Shown here one piece after another: positions 54,958-63,890 of a DNA stretch of 64,000 nt. Location of the stretch: positions 84,874-148,873 of the forward strand of contig CAWAHE010000013.1 of the NCBI GenBank assembly GCA_963781775.1, read 5' to 3'. Source of the stretch: CAVSRC01 sp963781775. GTDB lineage: Bacteria > Pseudomonadota > Alphaproteobacteria > Rhizobiales > Kaistiaceae. The number at the start of each line of letters is the position of its first letter. The first letter of the stretch is position 1. Position numbers and translations under genes: made by a program. Under the pieces are notes generated by a model. That model was given only the letters and a program-made list of their open reading frames with translations. It searched no databases and had not been told where the DNA came from.

Positions 54958-56616
54958 GAAGTTCCTTCAAATAAGAAACTTCCTAAAGTTATTATTTGTC
55001 CCAATGAAATGGTAGCTTTGAGCGCAGCACATGGATATGCTCAAATTACGGGAAAACCTCAGGCTGTTGTCGTTCATGTAGAATGTGGCACACAGAACTT
55101 GGGTGGCGCCATTCATAACGCAGCAAAAGGAAGAGTACCGGTTCTTATATTTGCAGGGGCTTCTCCTTACACACAAGAAGGTGAATTAATGGGAAGTCGG
55201 AACGAATTTATTCACTGGATTCAGGACGTTTTTGACCAGCGCGGCATTATGCGTGGTTATTCTAAATACAATAATGAAATTCGCACGGGAACCAATGTTA
55301 AACAACTTGTACACCGTTCGCTGCAATTTGCCAAAAGTGATCCAAAGGGTCCTGTCTATTTAATGGGTGCGCGTGAGGTCATGGAAGAGGAAGTCGAACC
55401 GGTTACAATTGATACGTCTTATGGGAACCAATCATGCCAGCTGCTATGCCACCTCAATCGGTTCATGAAGTCGTTGAAGATTTACTGAAGGCCAAGAAGC
55501 CACTTGTGGTTACGTCTTACTTAGGTCGTAATACAGAGGCGGTAGATGAATTAGTTAAATTCTGTGAGAGTTTGTCTATCCCGGTCATTGAATCATGTCC
55601 AAATTATATGAACTTCCCTTCTGATCACCCATTACATTGCGGGTATCAATGGAATACACCGGGCCAAAATGAATTAATCGCAGATGCGGACCTTATTTTT
55701 GTAATGGATAGTGATGTCCCTTGGATTCCAATGAAAAACAAGCCGTCTGATCAAGCGACTATATATTACTTTGATATTGATCCGATTAAAGAAGAAATGC
55801 CTTTATGGTATATCCCTTCTAAGAGATTCTTCAAAGTAGATTCACACATTGCCTTACAACAGTTAAACGAGCAATTAAGCAACAATGAAAACGTCGATTC
55901 AGAGCTTGTTAGTAAGCGACTACAGATTTATACGGAAGATACATGAAAGTCAAAAGCAATCTCTAGCCTTACTGGAAGGGGCAGGTCCTGACTATATTAC
56001 ACCAGAGTATTTAACAGCGTGTATTCGCGAAATCATGGATGAGGATACGATTGTTCTGAATGAGGGAATCTCCAACTATCCGACGATATCGAATCATCTG
56101 AATGTAAACCAAAGTGGTACTCTCTTTGGAAGTGGCGCAGGATCATTAGGGTGGAACGGAGGCGCAGCCTTTGGAATGAAGTTGGCTAAATCAGATAAAA
56201 CCGTTATTAGTCTTACTGGTGATGGAGCTTATATGTTCAGCATTCCCTCAAGTGTACACTGGATGGCTAATCGTTACGACACACCATTTTTAACGATTAT
56301 TTACAACAATCACGGTTGGAAATCACCAAAACTATCTACTCTTGGTGTTCACCCTACTGGAATTGCCCAACAAACCAATGAATTCTTCGTTGATTTTACA
56401 CCGGTTGCGGATCTTTCAAAAATTGCAGAAGCAGCAGGAGGAGCTTTTTCCAAGAGTGTCAAAGATCCAGAACAATTACAGGATGCTTTAAAAGAGTGTC
56501 TACAAGCTGTAAAAGAAGGACGTTCAGCCGTTCTTGATGTTCATCTGCCAACTGTAGTCAGTGAAGGTGAACGAAAAGAGGAATCCAATGAAGTAGTCTT
56601 ACAAGCTATTAAATAA
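54958..56616 (+). pseudogene. TPP-dependent 2-oxo acid decarboxylase-like enzyme, broken
   Basis: One gene split over three frames. The first starts without its N-terminus (KKLPKVIICPNEMVALSAAHGYAQITGK, the catalytic Glu region) and runs to about 55,433. The second has KKPLVVTSYLGRNTEAVDELVKFCESLSIPVIES. The third, from about 55,925, has the cofactor motif GDGAYMFSIPSS ... YNNHGWKSP. It resembles the acetolactate synthase/benzoylformate decarboxylase superfamily. The absence of the first ~60 codons is due to the join at 54,953. With the genes after it the likely substrate is an aromatic 2-oxo acid, an inference. Confidence 0.75.
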
Positions 56617-56683
56617 GATACAGTATCTAACATTAATTATAATATTCAGTATATTGATAAAATTTAAAATAGGGGATGAGATA

Positions 56684-58155
56684 ATGTCAACAGTTACAAA
56701 TACACTTCATAGTTGGTCAAAGCAATATATTAGTGGAGAGTGGCGAGAAGGAAATAGTCAAAATGAATATATAAATAGAAATCCGTTTGATCAATCAAGT
56801 TTAGTAAGTATTAAACTGGCCTCTATTGAAGATATTGATGCTGCTTATAAGGAAGCGCAGCAAGCTCAGGTTCATTGGCAACAACGGGATCCGAGAGAAC
56901 GAGCGGATGTGATGAAAAAGGCTGCAGAAGTAGTCGAAAGCATGAGAGAAGAAATTGTCAGTGTTCTTATTTCTGAAACTGGAAGTAGTGTGATTAAGGC
57001 TAATGTTGAGGTGGATTTAGCTATCGCAGATATTCAGGAATTCGCAAACATTCCACTAAAAATGAACAGTGAAACCCGTTCTTCCATGATTCCAGACAAA
57101 GAAAATAGAGTATATCGCCTTCCGGTAGGTGTCGTAGGGGTCATCAGTCCATTTAATTTTCCATTCTACCTATCCATGCGCGCAATTGCACCAGCGCTTG
57201 CGGCAGGAAATGGGGTCGTTTCGAAACCGGATTTACAAACATATATTTCGGGCGGTCTTATCATTGCGAAAGTATTAGAAAAGGCCGGATTACCTAAAGG
57301 GCTATTCAATGTAGTCGTGGCGGATATTGCCGAAATCGGTGATTCATTTGTAGAACATCCGATTCCACAAGTTATTTCCTTTACAGGGTCTACAGCTGTC
57401 GGACGTCGTATTGGTGAGCTGTGTGGCAAGCACTTAAAGCGCACTGCTTTGGAACTTGGTGGCAACAATGTCATGATTGTGCTGGATGACGCTGACGTAA
57501 ATCAAGCAGCGAGCGCTGCCGTTTTCGGTAAGTTTTTACACCAAGGGCAAATTTGTATGTCACTGAATCGTATTATCGTTCACCGTAATATTTATAATGA
57601 ATTTGTACAGGCATTTAAGGAAAAAACAGCAATGCTAAAAGCAGGAAACCCTGCCGATCCTGAAGTGTTTATTGGGCCACTTATTAACGAGAGACAAGTA
57701 AACAAAATTAAATCCTGGGTGGATCAGTCCATTGAACAAGGAGCAACTTGTATCCAACATGGAAAAATCGAAGGTACTTCTTGGTTGAACCCATTATTTT
57801 AACAGATGTTACAAATGATATGGCTGTAGCCAAAAATGAATTATTCGGTCCTGTTGCAGCCATCTTACCGGTTGATAGCGAAGAAGAAGCGATTCGTATC
57901 GCAAATGAAAGCGATTTTGGCCTAAGTGGTGCTGTTTTCACCGGTGATGTAGAACATGGAGTAAACGTAGCCCTTCAAGTTCGAACAGGAATGATTCACG
58001 TCAACGACCAAAGCGTCAACTGTGAACCAAATATTCCATTTGGCGGGGAAAAGTCATCTGGTTTAGGAAGATATGGAGGAGAATGGTCTTTGGAGGAATT
58101 TACAACAACAAGATGGGTGTCCGTACAAAAACAACCAAGACCATTTCTATTTTAA
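56684..58155 (+). pseudogene. NAD(P)-dependent aldehyde dehydrogenase, frameshifted
   Basis: About 490 residues in two frames. The first (to about 57,775) has WSKQYISGEWREG, VGVVGVISPFNFPFYLSMRAIAPALAAGNGVV, FTGSTAVGRRIGE, the Glu in LELGGNN and the catalytic Cys in HQGQICMSLNR. The second resumes YFLVEPIILTDV, KNELFGPVAAILP and FGGEKSSGLGRYGGEWSLEEFT. One missing base near 57,775 would unite them. The aldehyde-dehydrogenase class of vanillin/benzaldehyde type (YfmT-like) is likely. GGGGATG precedes the ATG. Confidence 0.82.
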
Positions 58156-58316
58156 ATATTAAAGCGAATATTGCGTAACATATCAGAAGCTGACGATGAG
58201 AATGTTCTCCTATCGTCCTTCTGAATAAGGATTGAATATTGAAAATCTTAAGAAAAGAGTGAAGTTATAAAAGGTTAGCTTGAAATTACGTTTTTATCTA
58301 GACTAGGGGGGGAATT

Positions 58317-59681
58317 ATGAATTCAATCAATGTTAGAGAATTTGTTGATGAATCAAAATTTAATCGTTTTCATGGTCTTGTTGTCTTTTGGTGTTTCTTT
58401 ATTCTTGTCTTTGATGGATTTGATTTAGTTGTCTATGGAACGGTTGTACCGGCACTTATGGAGGAATGGTCATTAACAGGGATTCAAGCAGGTGCTTTAG
58501 GTAGTTATGCACTTTTAGGTATGATGTTTGGCGGGTTTATATTTGGTCCATTAGCTGATAAATTTGGCCGTAAAAATATCATTATTCTTTGTGTAACGAT
58601 TTTTAGTCTATTCACGGGATTAATTGCATTTGCTACAAGCACTACTCAGTTTGGTCTTCTTCGTTTTATAGCAGGTCTAGGCTTAGGAGGAATGATGCCC
58701 AATGCGATTGCAATTATGACTCGGTTTTCTCCAAAGGCACTTAAAAGTACTTTGGTCTCTATTATGTTAAGTGGCTATGCTATAGGCGGGATCCTATCTG
58801 CAGCAGTAGGAATATATATGATTCCGACATTTGGTTGGGAATCTATGTTTTTGGTAGGGGCTATCCCGTTACTTACAGTTCCTCTTATGTATAAATCTCT
58901 TCCCGAGTCTCCTGGTTTTCTTGTGGCTCGAAGGAAAAATAAACAGATTGCGAAAATGTTATTAAAAATTGACCCTAGCTTTATTCCTAATAAAAATGAT
59001 GTATACGAAGTCATTGTTCCTAAACAAACAGGTACAACTGTTTCACAATTATTTAGGAATGGCCGTGCTACCAATACCTTCATGCTTTGGATTGCATACT
59101 TTATGTGTTTGTTAATGATGTATGGTTTAAATACTTGGCTACCAAAAATTATGACTGAATCAGGGTATGCAATGGGTTCAAGTTTAATGTTCCTATTAAT
59201 TTTAAATTTGGGAGCGATTGTAGGATCGATTCTAGGGGCTTGGGCATCAGATCGTTGGAATGCTAAAGCTGTTCTTATTATATTCTTTTTCATAGGAGCA
59301 GTATCTTTAGCTTCACTGGGACTTCAGCCAAACACTGCCCTTCTTTATATTCTTATTGCTATCGCCGGGGCAGGAACAATTGGTACACAGATTCTTCTTT
59401 TCTCCTTTTCTTCTCAGCATTATCCTATTCATATACGTTCAACAGGTGTTGGTTGGTCGTCAGCAGTTGGAAGATTTGGAGCGATTTCTGGTCCAATGAT
59501 GGGAGGAATCCTGCTCTCTATGAATCTAGCATTATATCAAAGCTTTATGGCTTTTGCGGTAGCTGGTATTTTCGCAGCAGTTGCAATTATGATCATTTCA
59601 AGAAAAAGAGAAACTGATCATATGGTAAATGATAGTTCAGAAAGTTATGATCTAAACAAGCAAGTTGTGTTAGAAAAATAA
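58317..59681 (+). CDS. MFS aromatic acid:H+ symporter (AAHS) family
   Basis: 454 residues, twelve hydrophobic segments. FDGFDLVVYGTVVPALMEEW near 38-57 is the AAHS D-G-F/Y-D signature of PcaK/MhbT/BenK transporters, GPLADKFGRKNIII near 80 is the MFS loop 2-3 motif. A strong AGGGGGGG precedes the ATG. One of the few intact larger genes in this part. It probably imports a benzoate-like or mandelate-like acid; with the TPP and aldehyde genes it forms one functional set. Confidence 0.87.
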   Translation: MNSINVREFVDESKFNRFHGLVVFWCFFILVFDGFDLVVYGTVVPALMEEWSLTGIQAGALGSYALLGMMFGGFIFGPLADKFGRKNIIILCVTIFSLFTGLIAFATSTTQFGLLRFIAGLGLGGMMPNAIAIMTRFSPKALKSTLVSIMLSGYAIGGILSAAVGIYMIPTFGWESMFLVGAIPLLTVPLMYKSLPESPGFLVARRKNKQIAKMLLKIDPSFIPNKNDVYEVIVPKQTGTTVSQLFRNGRATNTFMLWIAYFMCLLMMYGLNTWLPKIMTESGYAMGSSLMFLLILNLGAIVGSILGAWASDRWNAKAVLIIFFFIGAVSLASLGLQPNTALLYILIAIAGAGTIGTQILLFSFSSQHYPIHIRSTGVGWSSAVGRFGAISGPMMGGILLSMNLALYQSFMAFAVAGIFAAVAIMIISRKRETDHMVNDSSESYDLNKQVVLEK

Positions 59682-59686
59682 CTTAA

Positions 59687-59750
59687 AGTGCCTGTGACAA
59701 CCCCAATCCTGTCAAAAGACTTCGACAAATTCTGGGTTGTCACAGGCACT
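59687..59750. repeat. Nested palindrome, copy 1 (64 bp)
   Basis: The 16-bp arms AGTGCCTGTGACAACC and GGTTGTCACAGGCACT are perfect complements. The interior GTCaaaAGACTTCGAC forms a smaller hairpin. It starts six bases after the MFS stop and could also act as a terminator. The element is present again at 63,666. Confidence 0.85.
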
Positions 59751-59760
59751 GATTTTTATT

Positions 59761-59794
59761 AGCTGGGTCCAACCATTTATGGACCCGGCTTTTT
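59761..59794 (+). terminator. Rho-independent terminator after MFS gene
   Basis: Hairpin AGCTGGGTCC / GGACCCGGCT (one G-U) around AACCATTTAT, then TTTTT. It follows the palindromic repeat and closes the MFS transcript. Confidence 0.85.
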
Positions 59795-59894
59795 CATGTG
59801 CTTATACAAGATAAATAACTTTATCATTCTATTGTTAGTTTCATGATATGTAACATGTTATGGATTATAATAAAGAAAAAGGGAGGAATGATAT

Positions 59895-60128
59895 ATGAAG
59901 TGGCAGGAAGTTAGGGAATTATTTCCTGATCAGTTTGTTTTAGTATCAATCCTTGATTATCATGAGGAAAATGATAAAAAAATTATTGATGAAGTTGCAC
60001 CTATTCGTTCCATTCCAGACGAAAATGCTAATAAAGAGTTTTTTAATGTAGAACCAGGAAACATTGTTTACCATACATCGAACGAGAAATGTATTGTTCA
60101 TATACGAAGAGATAGGGGGAACATATGA
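59895..60128 (+). CDS. Small Bacillus-type hypothetical protein
   Basis: 77 residues: MKWQEVRELFPDQFVLVSILDYHEENDKKIIDEVAPIRSI ... VYHTSNEKCIVHIRR. Such proteins in Bacillus are, from memory, often followed by a retropepsin-like aspartic protease gene. GGGAGGAATG precedes the ATG. The function is unknown. Confidence 0.6.
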   Translation: MKWQEVRELFPDQFVLVSILDYHEENDKKIIDEVAPIRSIPDENANKEFFNVEPGNIVYHTSNEKCIVHIRRDRGNI

Positions 60129-60255
60129 AAATGGTGACGATATTTATGAAGCATATGGGATAGGTGGATCAGTTCCATTCTATACTAAAGTAATGGATGA
60201 ATTTCAACTAGATAACTTGAATTTATTGTATATGTGTAAGAAGGAGGATACTGAA
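60125..60255 (+). pseudogene. Possible remnant of an aspartic-protease-like gene
   Basis: GDDIYEAYGIGGSVPFYTKVMDEFQLDNLNL, in the reading frame joined to the next gene, resembles the middle of retropepsin-like proteases that follow the previous small gene in other Bacillus. The rest, including any catalytic Asp-Thr-Gly, is missing. I infer decay or a deletion. Confidence 0.35.
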
Positions 60256-60399
60256 ATGGCTTCAGAAGCTTTAGTTAAAGATACCCTCACCAAAAAATAT
60301 GATATCGCAGATGCAATAAAACAAGTCGAAATGATTCGTACTGGAAAACTACCAAAAAAATCTGCAAGGGATTTTTTAAAAGAATCTCGTAAAAAATAA
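60256..60399 (+). CDS. Small helical hypothetical protein
   Basis: 47 residues, MASEALVKDTLTKKYDIADAIKQVEMIRTGKL then a Lys-rich tail. AAGGAGG lies seven bases upstream of the ATG at 60256, which favours this start over longer frames. Strongly charged helix; function unknown. Confidence 0.5.
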   Translation: MASEALVKDTLTKKYDIADAIKQVEMIRTGKLPKKSARDFLKESRKK

Positions 60400-60727
60400 T
60401 TAATATGTCTAAATATATCAGACTTACCACACCAGCATTTATGTTTTTATAAAGTTTGTTGTTAAAATCTAAAGGCTGATTTTAACGTAGTTCGGTAAGT
60501 AATTCAATAAAGTTGTTAGACCTCCTTGCTATGTGGATTTATCACTTTAATGCAAAGAGGTTTTTTGTTTAAGAAACTAAATTTTAGAAGATTTTAAAAA
60601 GATAAAAGATAGCGAACTTCAAAAGGATATGTGGCATTTTTGAAGTGAACAGGAAAAGACAAAAACTCAACCTATGTTACTATAAACCTATAATTTTATT
60701 GCAGAAGAATATTGCGAGGGGTAACAG
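60400..60727. other. 328-base gap with one terminator
   Basis: No gene seen. It is AT-rich, and contains the hairpin at 60,520 and, before the phosphoesterase gene, a likely promoter and GAGGGG ribosome site. Confidence 0.6.
60520..60567 (+). terminator. Rho-independent terminator-like hairpin
   Basis: ACCTCCTTGC pairs with GCAAAGAGGT (one mismatch) around a 22-base loop and runs into TTTTTTG. It lies 120 bases after the previous small gene. Confidence 0.6.
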
Positions 60728-61584
60728 TTGAAGAAAAAAACGATAAAAAGAAGAGTCTTTATTTTAATAGGAATGGCTTTGTTATTTATTTTTTTTATTT
60801 TCAAAACAATTCCATTGTAACCAGTGAATACGCCATCAGTTCAGAAAAGGTTCCAGATCGTTTTAATGGTTATAAAATTGTTCAACTATCTGACTTGCAC
60901 AGTAAGTCTTTTGGGAATGACCAAAGTGATTTAGTAAGCAAAGTGAAAGAGTCGCAAGCAGATTTGATCGTATTTACTGGTGATTTAATAGATTCTAAAA
61001 GATACAATGAAAAGTCTAGTCTAATTTTGATGGAAAAATTGGTTGAAGTTGCACCCGTTTATTATGTGACAGGAAATCATGAATGGTGGTCCGGAAAATT
61101 TAATACTTTAGAGGATGAATTAATCAATATTGGTGTGCATGTCATGAGAAACACATCTGAGGAAATTACGATTGAAACTGATGAAATTCAAATAATTGGG
61201 ATTGATGACCCTGCCCATGGAATAGAATTTGAGGGAGAGAAATCTAAAGCTGAGGAAAATATTATAAAGTCAGTAGGGAAAATCAAAGAAGATGATGATT
61301 TTCAAATTCTACTTTCACATAGACCTGAACTTCTATCTCTTTATAGTGAATACGAATTTGATGTTGTTTTTTCAGGACATGCTCATGGTGGGCAATTTAG
61401 AATTCCTTTCGTAGGTGGTTTCGTTGCACCAGACCAAGGATTATTTCCAAAATATACATCTGGTAATCATAAATTAGAAAACACTACAATGATTGTTAAT
61501 AAAGGACTTGGTAATAGTCTTATTCCGATAAGGATTTTTAATCGACCTGAGATTGTTGTAGTGACATTGAAATCTGATAAATAG
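60728..61584 (+). pseudogene. YkuE-type metallophosphoesterase, frameshifted near its start
   Basis: About 285 residues. The TTG at 60728 (GAGGGG upstream) starts LKKKTIKRRVFILIGMALLFIFFIFKTIP, a membrane anchor. After about 60,812 the frame changes and continues VTSEYAISSEKV, then the metallophosphatase motifs QLSDLHSKSFG, FTGDLIDSK, VTGNHEWWSG, LLSHRPELL and FSGHAHGGQF, with all metal ligands present. One base seems lost at the join. YkuE family members hydrolyse undecaprenyl-type or cell-wall phosphates. Confidence 0.8.
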
Positions 61585-61720
61585 TCAGTCTAGATTTGAA
61601 ATTGGCTTTGTTATGGGAATGACGTAGTTTAATATAGAATTGAAAATCATGAGATTATCGTTCACTAATTGGGAATATAGTTTGGCAGAAAAATAGTTTT
61701 AATGGGACAAGGAGCGATAA

Positions 61721-62277
61721 TATGGGGACATTTTATACACTAGGGATTATTCGCCAATTTGAAGCAACTGCCGATAAAGGGGATAATGAGTGGCATTCGT
61801 CATCCTCGATCGCAAACAAAGGAAGAATGGATAGAGGCATTAGGAAATCGTATTGACCCCGAACTTTTCAATTTGGAAGTAAAAGACGACGGGTCAATCA
61901 AAGGGTTTCTTAAAAATGATTTATTCCAGAAGCACATTAATGGATTTTATGATGTTCTGCGTGAAATTCTCGGTGAGAGAAGGAACGGTAATATCGACCA
62001 CTATGCAAAGTTTACGTGCGATAATAACAGAAACATCCATGATAAAGATAATGGTGATGACGAAAATTACTCGATTGAAGGAGCATACCCTATACATATT
62101 GTTAATAAAGAAGGAAACGGTATTAAAATTCAATGTGATTTCATTATGCTTATGCTTGAAGGAAAAGTGTTAGTCGAAGAGTTTAGAACAGACCCAGTTT
62201 TAATCAATTACTTATTCCGACATAGCAACATTAGTAATCCGCTAAAAGGTGCAGTAATCAGTCAGGTTGTAGGGTGA
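61721..62277 (+). pseudogene. Hypothetical Bacillus-type protein, probably frameshifted
   Basis: The ATG at 61721 (GGAG upstream) reads MGTFYTLGIIRQFEATADKGDN, and after about 61,800 another frame continues SKEEWIEALG-like text (EEWIEALGNRIDPELFNLEV ... NYLFRHSNISNPLKGAVISQVVG). A single frame slip would give a 180-residue protein. Family not recognised. Confidence 0.5.
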
Positions 62278-62395
62278 TTGGTAGTGGGAATAGAACACTG
62301 ACTGCCTCTCGAAACCGGGGAAGGTATCATTTTTTGTACAATACGCCAGGACTTTCCAATTTTTGGATGGTGCCTGGCACTTTTCATTCTTAGGT

Positions 62396-62986
62396 AGTCT
62401 TGGTTTTAATCAATTGCAAGGCATCGTTGAGAGTGACGAAACCTTCTTTCGTGAGTCTATGAAAGGTAGAGAAATCACTCATAGAAAAGCCAAGAAGCGT
62501 GGTGAAAAAGACGAAAAAAGAGGGATTTCTAACCTTGAAATTGCTGTTGTTGTAGCACAAGACCGTAATGGTAGTGTGATTGCTCGAAAGGCAGGTACAG
62601 GTCGTGTAAAAGCCGAAGAAATTGACACTGTGATAGGTGAGTATATTCACCCGTCTGCTTTGTTATGCACGGATACAGCAACGAATTATAAAAAGTTTGC
62701 CAAGATAAAAGGATTACAACACGAAACGGTCAATGAGCGACAAAAACAACGTGTAAAGAAAGGGATTTACCACATTCAGCACGTCAATAACTTTCATAAT
62801 CGCCTAAAAACTTGGATGGAACGTTTTCAAGGAGTTGCAACGAAATATTTGGACAACTATCTTTATTGGTTTCGTTGGCTTGAATTAGGGAAAAACTTGG
62901 CATTTGAAAATCGAGTGGAGCAAATGCTTATTTCAGCGTGTCAAAAATCGAATAATACAACTGTCGAAATGCTTAAAAGTGCATAA
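62396..62986 (+). pseudogene. IS1595-family transposase, 5' truncated
   Basis: The remaining ~195 codons read LQGIVESDETFFRESMKGREITHRK, LCTDTATNYKKFA and GIYHIQHVNNFHNRLKTWMERFQGVATKYLDNYLYWFRW, the DDE-type core of IS1595/ISXO2 transposases. The N-terminal zinc-ribbon part is missing; the sequence before it includes GGTGCCTGGCAC, part of a dispersed palindrome. Confidence 0.8.
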
Positions 62987-62988
62987 AA

Positions 62989-63014
62989 AAGACCTCAAAT
63001 CATTTTGAAGTCTT
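62989..63014 (+). terminator. Hairpin after IS1595 remnant
   Basis: AAGACCTCAAA and TTTGAAGTCTT pair with one mismatch around TCAT, just after the transposase stop. It could be a terminator or the element's end. Confidence 0.45.
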
Positions 63015-63065
63015 GCACTTGTTTACAAATCGGTCGGAATCCGAACCCGATAAGATTTTGATTAT

Positions 63066-63173
63066 CTAACTCGTAAAATGGCGAACTATAAAAAAAGCTA
63101 CACCGCCAATAAAAATTAGAAAAGAAGTGCCTTCCCACCAAGGTCTTTTCGGTTTTTTATCTTTATTTTCCAC
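63066..63173 (-). CDS. Tiny membrane protein
   Basis: 35 residues: VENKDKKPKRPWWEG then a hydrophobic TSFLIFIGGVAFFIV and RHFTS. GGGAGG lies seven bases upstream of the GTG at 63173; the longer frame to 63257 lacks this support. Small cationic membrane proteins of this sort are frequent in Bacillus; function unknown. Confidence 0.45.
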   Translation of the reverse strand: MENKDKKPKRPWWEGTSFLIFIGGVAFFIVRHFTS

Positions 63174-63240
63174 AACATTCACCTCCCATAGATATATTAC
63201 CATAAAAATTATATAATTATAAATTTTCAGAAGTAAAATT

Positions 63241-63665
63241 GTGTCAAATAGCAACAATCTTTTAGAAAACAGCCTTGTTATAAATGGATACTACTTTGAT
63301 CGGTTATTCAGATATGATGAGCATATTAATCTACATGCAATAACAATGGTAACAAAAATAGATGATTTAGGCTTAATAAGTAATTGCGAATATTTTAAAA
63401 GGACATTGTGGAAGAAACAAAAACTTTAAAAGCAAGTTATATGCAATTAGTGCGGGTAATAAACTTGATAAAGTAACTTTCCAGACATTTATTAAGTTGA
63501 AAAAGACTATTGGAGAAGGATTATTTTTTACTGTTGATAGCGCTAAGGAAATTGTAACTATAGACGAATCTAACAGCCATAAATCAGTTGACCAAATAAT
63601 AAGAATAATTAATGATGAAACTGCTAAAACATATGTGAGTGAAACGCAAATTTTTGCTAATTTAA
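63241..63665 (+). pseudogene. Hypothetical protein, frameshifted and cut by palindrome
   Basis: The GTG at 63241 starts MSNSNNLLENSLVINGYYFDRLFR. At about 63,428 (CTTTAAAAG) one extra T breaks the frame; the next frame continues SKLYAISAGNKLDKVTFQTFIKLKKTIGEGLFF ... ETQIFANLK before the palindromic element begins. The rest of the gene is lost. Family not recognised. Confidence 0.5.
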
Positions 63666-63728
63666 AGTGCCTGTGACAACCTGATCCTGTCGAAAGACTT
63701 CGACAAATTCTGGGTTGTCACAGGCACT
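63666..63728. repeat. Nested palindrome, copy 2 (63 bp)
   Basis: Same 16-bp arms AGTGCCTGTGACAACC and GGTTGTCACAGGCACT as at 59,687 and a perfect inner stem TGTCGAA/TTCGACA. The two copies differ at a few interior bases. It separates the end of a broken hypothetical gene from an FtsW/RodA-like scrap, as a MITE-like insertion would. Confidence 0.85.
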
Positions 63729-63737
63729 GACTTTTAT

Positions 63738-63890
63738 ATTGGAATGGTACTGGGATTATTGCCGATCACTTCCATGTCTTTACCTTTTATTAGCTATGGG
63801 TTAATGCCAACTTTGTTCAATGCCTTTATCATCGACTCTGTCTTGAGTGTGTATCGACGAAAAGATTTGATATTTAGTCGTTTTAGTTGA
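63738..63890 (+). pseudogene. C-terminal scrap of an FtsW/RodA/SpoVE family protein
   Basis: 50 codons: IGMVLGLLPITSMSLPFISYG, then VLSVYRRKDLIFSR, the strongly conserved end of FtsW/RodA/SpoVE cell-wall polymerases. The N-terminal ~330 residues are missing; the palindromic repeat begins immediately upstream. A dead fragment. Confidence 0.65.

Noticed and set aside
45947..56616. A link between the TPP enzyme scrap at 45,947 and the headless TPP gene at 54,958
   Set aside because: Codon use and GC differ strongly (alphaproteobacterial versus Bacillus), so they are different genes.
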